From: Salinicoccus halitifaciens
GTDB lineage: Bacteria; Bacillota; Bacilli; Staphylococcales; Salinicoccaceae
DNA: 64,000 nucleotides
Direction of reading: 5' to 3'
Assembly: GCF_021026095.1 (NCBI RefSeq)
Contig: NZ_JAJNCU010000003.1
Coordinates: 1 to 64,000, forward strand
This document shows positions 57,818 through 64,000 of this stretch, piece by piece. The notes beneath the pieces were generated by a model. The model had not been told where the DNA came from and did not search any database. It saw only the letters and a program-made list of their open reading frames with translations. How positions within the stretch are numbered: the stretch's first letter is position 1; the number at the start of each line of letters is the position of its first letter. Position numbers and translations under genes: made by a program.

Positions 57818-59293
57818 ATGGCAGAAGAAACAGCTCGAAAGAGCGGCATTCAACGTAAAGCGCAGGCGTTCGGATCATTCCTGAGCAGCATGATCATGCC
57901 GAACATCGCAGCATTCATCGCATGGGGCCTGATTACGGCATTATTCATCGAAGCCGGATTTTTCCCGAATGAGAACATCGCCGGCATGGTCGATCCGATG
58001 ATCATCTACCTTTTACCGCTCCTCATCGCATTCACGGGCGGACGTCTCGTCCATGATACACGTGGAGGGGTCGTCGGTGCGACGGCGACGATGGGTATCA
58101 TCGCAGCAGCGGATTCGCCGATGCTCCTCGGCGCCATGATCATGGGTCCGCTCGGTGGTTACCTGATGAAGAAAGTCGATGAGTTCCTGATCCCGAGGAC
58201 GAAGCAGGGGCTTGAGATGCTGGTGAACAACTTCTCGGCCGGTATACTCGCATTCCTGCTTGCCCTCCTCGGCATGTACGGGTTGGGGCCGCTTGTGCTT
58301 GGACTGACGGAACTGCTTGGACAGGGCGTCGATCTGATCATCGGCTGGGGTGTGCTGCCGCTGGTCAGCATATTCATTGAACCGGCGAAAGTCCTGTTCC
58401 TGAACAACGCGATCAACCACGGTGTACTGACGCCGCTCGCAACAATCGAAGCGTCGGAGATGGGCCGTTCCATCCTGTTCACTCTCGAATCCAATCCGGG
58501 ACCGGGCTTCGGCGTACTGCTCGCCTACATGTTCTTCGGCAAAGGCACGGCACGTGCCACAGCGCCGGGGGCGGCATTCATCCAGTTCATCGGCGGTATC
58601 CATGAAATCTACTTCCCGTACATCCTGATGAAGCCGATGCTCCTGATCGCAGTGATCCTCGGCGGCGCATCCGGCATACTGACCTACAGCATTCTCGGTT
58701 TCGGCCTGGCAGCACCGCCGGCACCCGGCAGCATCATCGCCTACGTGCTGACGACACCGGGCGGGGAATACATCCAGATGATTGCAGGTGTCGCCATCGC
58801 GACAGCCGTCTCATTCACGGTTTCCGCATTCATACTGAGGTATACGAAACAGCCTGAAGGCGACCTGACGCAGGCGACTGCACAGATGGAAGCGCAGAAA
58901 GGCAAAAAATCCTCCGTTGCAGGCACGCTCTCCGCCGCCGACGGGGAATCCGAAGCGATGAAGGCACTGAAGGAAGAGAGCACCGATGTGGATTCCAGCA
59001 TCGATTATGCGAACGTCGAGAAAATCGTCTTTGCATGCGACGCCGGAATGGGCTCGAGTGCGATGGGCGCAGGCATGCTGAAGAACAAGTTCAAAAAAGC
59101 GGGCCTCGACATCGATGTCACGAACTCGGCCATCAACCAGCTGAAAGGTGATGAAGACATCATCATCACGCAGAAGACGCTGACAGAACGCGCCGAGAAT
59201 AAAGTGCCCGATGCCCATCATATTTCGGTCGACAACTTCCTGAACAGCCCGAAATACGACGAATTGCTTGAAGAATTGAAAAAACATCAATAA
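57818..59293 (+). CDS. mtlA: PTS mannitol transporter subunit IICB
   Basis: This 491-residue permease has an EIIC domain of about eight to ten helices (to about residue 340; GGRLVHDTRGGVVGATATMG and AINHGVLTPLAT near 200) and an EIIB domain with phosphorylation-site Cys407 in IVFACDAGMGSSAMGAG. EIIA is the separate protein MtlF. A GTG three codons upstream overlaps the AAGGGG binding site, so the ATG at 57818 is chosen. It is the first gene of mtlA-mtlR-mtlF-mtlD, the staphylococcal order. Confidence 0.94.
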   Translation: MAEETARKSGIQRKAQAFGSFLSSMIMPNIAAFIAWGLITALFIEAGFFPNENIAGMVDPMIIYLLPLLIAFTGGRLVHDTRGGVVGATATMGIIAAADSPMLLGAMIMGPLGGYLMKKVDEFLIPRTKQGLEMLVNNFSAGILAFLLALLGMYGLGPLVLGLTELLGQGVDLIIGWGVLPLVSIFIEPAKVLFLNNAINHGVLTPLATIEASEMGRSILFTLESNPGPGFGVLLAYMFFGKGTARATAPGAAFIQFIGGIHEIYFPYILMKPMLLIAVILGGASGILTYSILGFGLAAPPAPGSIIAYVLTTPGGEYIQMIAGVAIATAVSFTVSAFILRYTKQPEGDLTQATAQMEAQKGKKSSVAGTLSAADGESEAMKALKEESTDVDSSIDYANVEKIVFACDAGMGSSAMGAGMLKNKFKKAGLDIDVTNSAINQLKGDEDIIITQKTLTERAENKVPDAHHISVDNFLNSPKYDELLEELKKHQ

Positions 59294-59339
59294 ACTGGAT
59301 TTAAATCAACAGAATAAATGAATCCGGGAGGACGCCATT

Positions 59340-61340
59340 ATGATCAGTTCAAGGGAAAAGAAAATCATCACTGAACTCATATATCATAATGGCGCCTTTT
59401 TATTGATCAACGAAATCGCTTCAAAGCTCGGCGTCTCCTCGCGCACCGTCCACCGTGAACTCGTCAATGTCAGAAAAACGCTCGATGCATTGAATATCCC
59501 GCTCGAAAGCGAGTACAGGCGCGGCATCCGCATCGACATCACACCCCTTGAGCGGGATGCGCTGACGCGCTACATCGCTGAGAACTCCGCAAAAGACTTG
59601 AGTGCGGAGGAGAAGCAGGTCGCACTGATCTACAACCTGATGCTCCGGCCGGAAGGCACGAAGAAGAGTGCCCTCGCTTTTGAACTCGGGTCGAGCGAAC
59701 ACGCACTGGATGAGCTGATCAGCGACTTGAACCGGGAACTATCCCCTTATGATCTTTCGATCACAAAGGACCGGCGGGCAGGCGTCCACCTGAATGGCGA
59801 CACTTTGAACAAGCAGAATTTCCTCACCAACATGATGGTCGATGAACTGAATTCCAACAGCATCTACTCGGTCATCGAGAACAACTTCGTGTTCAGTTCC
59901 CTCATCAACGATAAACTGCTCGGCGTCCTTGAAGTCGACCATATCTTCAAAGTCGAGCGGCTCTTGATGGATGAACTGGTGATCCTGCCCTATCAGCTCA
60001 CCGAAAACGCCTATCTGAACTTGACGCTCCATATCGTCCTCGCGATCGAGCGGACAGTCAACACCCAGGCCGTGGAAATAAGCCCCGCAATCAAGGAAGA
60101 GCTCGCGGACACCGAGGAATACGAAGTCTCAAAAGCGCTGACGCTGAAGATCGAAGAAGCGTTCGGCATCACATTCCCGGATGAAGAAGTTTATTTCATC
60201 ACGATGCATCTCCGGGGCAGCAAAAGGAAGTCCCAGGCGGAGGCGGGCTCCGGCAGGACGGAGGCACAGACCAAAAAGTTCATCCGCAAGGTCGGTGAAA
60301 AGATGGATTACCCTTTTCATGCATACCCGGAGCTGCAGGAAGGCCTTGTGCTCCATATCGAGCCGATGCTGCACCGCCTGGAATCCAACATCATCACGGC
60401 GAACCCGCTGCTTGAAGTGATCAAGGACCAGTACCCCGCCCTGTTCCGGGCGAGCGGGGAGGCATTCAGGGAAGTCTTCGGCATTGAAAAGGTGGATGAA
60501 TCGGAAATCGGGTTTTTAACCATCCATTTCGGGGGTATCCTGAAAGCGAACCCTCCTGTTGAAATCACGACGGTGTGTTCGTCCGGAATCGGCACGAGCC
60601 GCATCCTCTCCAATCAGCTGCGGACGCATTTCCAGAACATTCATATCAAGCGTGAACTGTCGATTTCCGAACTCGCAGACACGCAGTTCGGCGAAGATGA
60701 ACTCGTGCTCAGCACCGTACCGCTCGATATCGACAATTATATACTGGTGACCCCGCTGCTCGACGACTACAGCGTGAAGAAAATTTCCGAAGCCATCCAG
60801 GAGAGCGGCACCGCGGGAGTTTACACGGCCAAAAAGTCACGGCAACAGGAAAATAAAGATATCGACATCGACAAGATCCTGCAGGCGACGGAGCTGTTCC
60901 ATTTCAAAAAGCACATTGAACTGGATGAAAAGATGGAAGCACCCGCTGCAGCGGGAGCGGTTCTGGCAGAACATTCAAGCATTCAGGACATTGAGGCGAT
61001 TATGAGCATTTTAAATGAGCGGTACAGGATGACTGGTTTCATCATCGGGGAATCCGGATTTTCATTCCCGCACGTCAAATCCGGATCCATTACTAAACAT
61101 GAAATGCTGATCGTTAAAAATCGTGAAGGGTTCATTGATAAGAACTACCGCGGCGAACAAGTCACGGTGGAGCATCAGATCCTCCTGCTCGTGCCGGAGG
61201 CCACAAAGATCAACGAGCTGATCAGCGATATCAGCGTGCTGCTCGGTGAATATCATGAAGACATCGCTTCGCTCATCGACAGCGGAAAAATCGAAGAGAC
61301 GATTAAAGACCATATCAAATACAATTACGGAAAGGACTAA
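59340..61340 (+). CDS. mtlR: Mannitol operon transcriptional activator (PRD-containing)
   Basis: This 666-residue activator has an N-terminal HTH (ELIYHNGAFLLINEIASKLGVSSRTVHRELVNVRKTL, about residues 10-46), a second HTH, two PTS regulation domains (about 170-280 and 300-400), a GatB-like EIIB domain with Cys413 in TTVCSSGIGTSRIL and an EIIA-like domain with His578 in GFSFPHVKSG. By analogy with Bacillus MtlR (Cys419, His599 from memory), phosphorylation of these residues and of the PRD histidines sets activity. GGGAGG precedes the ATG. It lies inside the operon it controls. Confidence 0.93.
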   Translation: MISSREKKIITELIYHNGAFLLINEIASKLGVSSRTVHRELVNVRKTLDALNIPLESEYRRGIRIDITPLERDALTRYIAENSAKDLSAEEKQVALIYNLMLRPEGTKKSALAFELGSSEHALDELISDLNRELSPYDLSITKDRRAGVHLNGDTLNKQNFLTNMMVDELNSNSIYSVIENNFVFSSLINDKLLGVLEVDHIFKVERLLMDELVILPYQLTENAYLNLTLHIVLAIERTVNTQAVEISPAIKEELADTEEYEVSKALTLKIEEAFGITFPDEEVYFITMHLRGSKRKSQAEAGSGRTEAQTKKFIRKVGEKMDYPFHAYPELQEGLVLHIEPMLHRLESNIITANPLLEVIKDQYPALFRASGEAFREVFGIEKVDESEIGFLTIHFGGILKANPPVEITTVCSSGIGTSRILSNQLRTHFQNIHIKRELSISELADTQFGEDELVLSTVPLDIDNYILVTPLLDDYSVKKISEAIQESGTAGVYTAKKSRQQENKDIDIDKILQATELFHFKKHIELDEKMEAPAAAGAVLAEHSSIQDIEAIMSILNERYRMTGFIIGESGFSFPHVKSGSITKHEMLIVKNREGFIDKNYRGEQVTVEHQILLLVPEATKINELISDISVLLGEYHEDIASLIDSGKIEETIKDHIKYNYGKD

Positions 61341-61346
61341 TGTTTT

Positions 61347-61772
61347 ATGATCAAAAAAGAGAACATCAAACTGAACCAGAGTGCAGCTACAAAAGAAGAG
61401 GCAGTCAAGGCGGCAGGCCAGATTTTAGTGGATGCAGGTGCTGTGGAACCGGCGTATATCGATTCCATGCTTGAACGTGAATCCGTCGTATCGACGTTCA
61501 TGGGCAACGGCCTTGCGATTCCCCACGGCACGGAGGACGGCAAGTCTTCAGTCAAAGAAAGCGGACTGTCACTGATCCAGATTCCGGAAGGCGTCGATTT
61601 CGACGGCAACGAGGCGAAAGTCGTGCTCGGAATTGCAGGCAAGGGGAATGAACACCTAGAACTGCTCCAAAGGATTGCGATCATCTTCTCCGAAGAGGAA
61701 AACGCCGAGAAAGTGATCAATGCATCTTCCGCCGAAGAAATCATCGAGATTTTCGAGAGCGAGGAAGATTAG
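61347..61772 (+). CDS. mtlF: PTS mannitol transporter subunit IIA
   Basis: This 141-residue EIIA domain has the phosphorylation-site His60 in [17 protein letters not shown] and the companion [16 protein letters not shown] (about residues 34-49). It passes phosphate from HPr to MtlA. It starts six bases after mtlR and ends one base before mtlD, so the genes are tightly coupled. Confidence 0.93.
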   Translation: MIKKENIKLNQSAATKEEAVKAAGQILVDAGAVEPAYIDSMLERESVVSTFMGNGLAIPHGTEDGKSSVKESGLSLIQIPEGVDFDGNEAKVVLGIAGKGNEHLELLQRIAIIFSEEENAEKVINASSAEEIIEIFESEED

Positions 61773-61773
61773 G

Positions 61774-62874
61774 ATGAAAGCAGTCCATTTCGGCGCAGGC
61801 AACATTGGCCGGGGGTTCATCGGAAAGGTCCTGCATGACAACGACTATTCCGTGACGTTCGCCGATGTCAATTTGGACATCATAGAGGCACTCAATCAGG
61901 ACCGCGCCTACACTGTCCATATCGCAGAGGAAAATGGTGCCTCGTATACGATCGATGATGTGGCAGGGATCAACACCGCCCAGCATCCTGAGGCGCTGAG
62001 AGCAGCAATCATGGAAGCGGACATCATCACGACCGCCGTCGGCGTGAACATCCTGCCCGTCATCGCGAACGCCATCGCGCCCCATCTGGAAGCACGCGCA
62101 GCAACCGGGCGGCCGCTCAATATCATCGCATGCGAGAACGCGGTGATGGCGACGGATGCTTTAAAGGAAGCGATCCTCAACACCACCGGCAGCATCGATC
62201 CAGACATCGTCAGCTTTCCGAACTCCGCTGTCGACCGCATCGTGCCGATGCAGACCAACGACAATATACTGGATGTCAAAGTCGAACCGTTCTTCGAATG
62301 GGTGATCGAGGAAGACGCCTGGGCCGGTGAAGAAAAGCTTGAAGGCGTCACTTATGTATCGGACCTCATGCCCTATATTGAAAGGAAGCTTTTCACCGTG
62401 AATACCGGCCACGCCGCCATCGCCTATTACGGCCGCACGCTCGGACTTGATACGGTGTCGGAAGCAATGGGCGATGAAAGAATAGAATCATTTTTAAGGG
62501 ACGTGCTGTCGGAAACCGCCGTCTACCTGACGGAAGTCTATGACTTCAGCCGGGCGGAGCAGGATGAATATATAGAGAAAATCATCGGCCGTTTTAAAAA
62601 TGCGCACCTTTCCGATGACTTGAACAGGGTTGGACGCGGCGTACTCAGGAAACTCGGCCCGGACGACCGCATCATCAAACCGCTCACCTGGCTCCATGAG
62701 CACGGGTTGAAGCATGATGCACTGGCAAGACTGGTGTCTTTTGCACTGCAGTTTGATAATACTGAAGATCCCGAGCAGACCAGGATGAACACTCTGATAA
62801 GAGAGTCAGGCATCGCCGCCTTCCTCAAAAAACACAGCCGGCTGTCCGAAAAGCTGATCAGGGAAATCACCTGA
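61774..62874 (+). CDS. mtlD: Mannitol-1-phosphate 5-dehydrogenase
   Basis: This 366-residue NAD-dependent enzyme makes fructose-6-phosphate from mannitol-1-phosphate. The cofactor loop is at the start (MKAVHFGAGNIGRGFIGKVL, residues 1-20). The substrate region has NSAVDRIVPMQ (about 149-159), and the catalytic lysine/asparagine/histidine set lies in KLFTVNTGHAAIAYYG (about 207-222). The ORF extends 18 codons upstream, but that part lies inside mtlF and the ATG at 61774 gives the family-typical start. A terminator follows. Confidence 0.94.
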   Translation: MKAVHFGAGNIGRGFIGKVLHDNDYSVTFADVNLDIIEALNQDRAYTVHIAEENGASYTIDDVAGINTAQHPEALRAAIMEADIITTAVGVNILPVIANAIAPHLEARAATGRPLNIIACENAVMATDALKEAILNTTGSIDPDIVSFPNSAVDRIVPMQTNDNILDVKVEPFFEWVIEEDAWAGEEKLEGVTYVSDLMPYIERKLFTVNTGHAAIAYYGRTLGLDTVSEAMGDERIESFLRDVLSETAVYLTEVYDFSRAEQDEYIEKIIGRFKNAHLSDDLNRVGRGVLRKLGPDDRIIKPLTWLHEHGLKHDALARLVSFALQFDNTEDPEQTRMNTLIRESGIAAFLKKHSRLSEKLIREIT

Positions 62875-63024
62875 CATGAATATTGCCGTAGAATGAAACC
62901 CGTACATCAAAATGATGTACGGGTTTTTATTGTGTTCATCCAGGTTAATTATGTAAACTGTACCGCCGAAAACGGCACTGATTGCGAGGACCGCAACCGA
63001 AATGAGGGTTTCTGTAATGACCAT
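62806..63024 (-). CDS. Possible 72-residue hydrophobic peptide antisense to the mtlD 3' end
   Basis: The peptide begins MVITETLISVAVLAISAVFGG with a single membrane segment, and AAAGGAA lies six bases before the ATG. The first 30 residues recall small membrane toxins in shape. However, the rest runs through the mtlD terminator and its coding end on the other strand, where a long frame can arise by chance. Kept as a low-confidence gene. Confidence 0.25.
   Translation of the reverse strand: MVITETLISVAVLAISAVFGGTVYIINLDEHNKNPYIILMYGFHSTAIFMSGDFPDQLFGQPAVFFEEGGDA
62896..62930 (+). terminator. mtl operon terminator
   Basis: AAACCCGTACATCA and TGATGTACGGGTTT pair around AAA, followed by TTATTG; T-rich on both strands. 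Confidence 0.85.
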
Positions 63025-63079
63025 GGCAGTTCCTTTCAGTTCGAATTCAGCTTTCCTCTATACTATACGTTGTCCGGCA

Positions 63080-63110
63080 ACAATAAAAGCCCTCACTCGG
63101 AGGGCTTTCA
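63080..63110 (-). terminator. Terminator of the second BCCT gene
   Basis: AAAGCCCTC and GAGGGCTTT pair around ACTCG, followed by TATTG on the minus strand, 12 bases past the BCCT stop. Confidence 0.75.
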
Positions 63111-63121
63111 GATAAAGAGTA

Positions 63122-64000
63122 TCAGTCCTGCTTCTTTACAAACAATCTTCTGGTGCCTTGATTCTTGTACCTCGGCCGTTCTTCATTCAGTGATATGAAC
63201 AGTGACCAGGTCATCAGTATGATGACGACCGAGAAAGGCAGTGCTGCGACGATGAGCATGTTCTGTATGGACTGCACGCCGCCGGTATAGATCATGATGA
63301 CCGCAAATGCCGATAATATCACGCCCCAGCTCACTTTCACAAAGCCCGCCGGATAGTTATTGCCGTTTGTCGACAGCATACCGAGGACAAACGTCGCGGA
63401 ATCCGCGGATGTCACGAAGAATATCACGACGATCGTCACCGTGAATAAACTCATCAGGTAGCCGAACGGATACTGTTCCAGCATGGCGAAGGTGGCCGTT
63501 TCAGTGGCATATTCCGAAATCTGCGCGATGCCGTTCGCCTCCAGGTTGATGGCTGAAGCGCCAAAAACGGTAAAGAAGATGAACATGACAAGTGAAGGGA
63601 CGGCGAGCACACCGATGATGAATTCCTTGATCGTCCGGCCTCTTGAAACCCGGGCGATGAAGATGCCGACGAACGGTGCCCATGAAATCCACCAGGCCCA
63701 GTAGAATATCGTCCAGTCGATCACCCAGTTCATCTGCGCCTCATCATTCATCGGAAGACGGAGACCCATCTCAAAGAAATTCGCAATATAATTCCCGATC
63801 GAATGTGTGAACATGTTCAGGATATACAGCGTCGGACCGATGATGAAAAGCGCGAGTAAAACGATCGCCGCAAGCGACATATTCAAGTTGCTCAGCCGCT
63901 TGATGCCCTTGTTGATCCCCGCCCAGGCGGACCATGTGAAGAGCACTGTGGATGCCGCAATGATCGCAAACTGGACCGGGAAGTTCGACGGGATGTTGAA
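63122..64000 (-). CDS. BCCT family osmolyte transporter, partial (5' end beyond the window)
   Basis: Only the C-terminal 292 residues are visible; the frame is open through base 64000 (FNIPSNFPVQFAIIAASTVL... at the edge). The BCCT signature WTIFYWAWWISWAPFVGIFIARVSRGRTIKEFI is present, as in the gene at 50747-52429, along with SADSATFVLGMLSTNGNNYPAG. The C-terminal tail is short, unlike the long acidic tail of the first copy, which may mean different osmotic regulation or substrate. Its own terminator follows. Confidence 0.9.
   Translation of the reverse strand, partial: FNIPSNFPVQFAIIAASTVLFTWSAWAGINKGIKRLSNLNMSLAAIVLLALFIIGPTLYILNMFTHSIGNYIANFFEMGLRLPMNDEAQMNWVIDWTIFYWAWWISWAPFVGIFIARVSRGRTIKEFIIGVLAVPSLVMFIFFTVFGASAINLEANGIAQISEYATETATFAMLEQYPFGYLMSLFTVTIVVIFFVTSADSATFVLGMLSTNGNNYPAGFVKVSWGVILSAFAVIMIYTGGVQSIQNMLIVAALPFSVVIILMTWSLFISLNEERPRYKNQGTRRLFVKKQD

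Noticed and set aside
58013-58603. Long minus-strand frames opposite mtlA and other mtl genes
   Set aside because: They are shadow frames of high-GC coding sequence without binding sites or domains.

Overview
The window looks like chromosome from a moderately halophilic member of the Staphylococcaceae (Salinicoccus- or Jeotgalicoccus-like). This is an inference from Gram-positive ribosome binding sites, a Bacillus-type long SRP RNA beside dnaX-ybaB-recR, a phosphotransferase-fed mtlA-mtlR-mtlF-mtlD operon, a treP-treC-treR operon, HelD, YkyA, two BCCT osmolyte carriers and a sigma-B-type promoter before a large catalase. No phage, insertion sequence, CRISPR array or tRNA was seen. Both ends are cut: a possible leftward rRNA leader or gene on the left, and a BCCT transporter gene on the right.

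Region 1 (1-7.8 kb): a DHA2 drug exporter, then a leftward quinone/aromatic group (two MhqO-type ring-cleaving dioxygenases, flavin reductase, WrbA-like flavodoxin, 2-oxo-pentenoate hydratase/decarboxylase, AEC carrier). It is led by a strong promoter abutting an MhqR-like operator, with a second operator near the first gene. Region 2 (7.8-14.9 kb): dnaX-ybaB-recR, SRP RNA and the trehalose PTS operon with its operator in the promoter spacer. Region 3 (14.9-19.7 kb): an acidic surface protein with an orphan ABC ATPase, a DUF1307 lipoprotein, an RclA-like flavin disulfide oxidoreductase and PdxH.

Region 4 (19.7-31 kb) is the main accessory block: a seven-gene leftward operon for phenol-to-catechol meta-cleavage (two-component monooxygenase, extradiol dioxygenase, C-C hydrolase, permease, flavin reductase, a stand-alone FMN adenylyltransferase-like protein, hydratase). 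Upstream lie a PucR-type regulator carrying an XylR/DmpR/MopR-type aromatic sensor with an intact zinc site, a FadR-type GntR regulator, an acetyltransferase and an SDR dehydrogenase. Together they outline sensing, uptake, hydroxylation, ring opening and lower-pathway entry.

Region 5 (31-43 kb): mixed housekeeping and accessory genes, including tandem paralogous membrane proteins of unknown function, several GNAT acetyltransferases, an HbpS-like protein, aminopeptidase P, an oligopeptide-binding lipoprotein, and a 59-residue two-cysteine protein translationally coupled to a DsbA/FrnE oxidoreductase. Region 6 (43-50.7 kb): sigma-B-type katE, a 41-bp tandem hairpin array, lipoprotein Cu/Zn superoxide dismutase, and an overlapping three-gene envelope operon.

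Region 7 (50.7-64 kb): BCCT transporter, aspartate-dehydrogenase-like gene, then a promoter and a structured leader with mutually exclusive terminator and antiterminator hairpins before a two-gene membrane system (DUF5058 plus partner). This leader is the best candidate for an undescribed regulatory element. A 51-bp tandem hairpin array, helD, the mannitol operon and a second BCCT gene follow. The two arrays both lie in convergent intergenic gaps.
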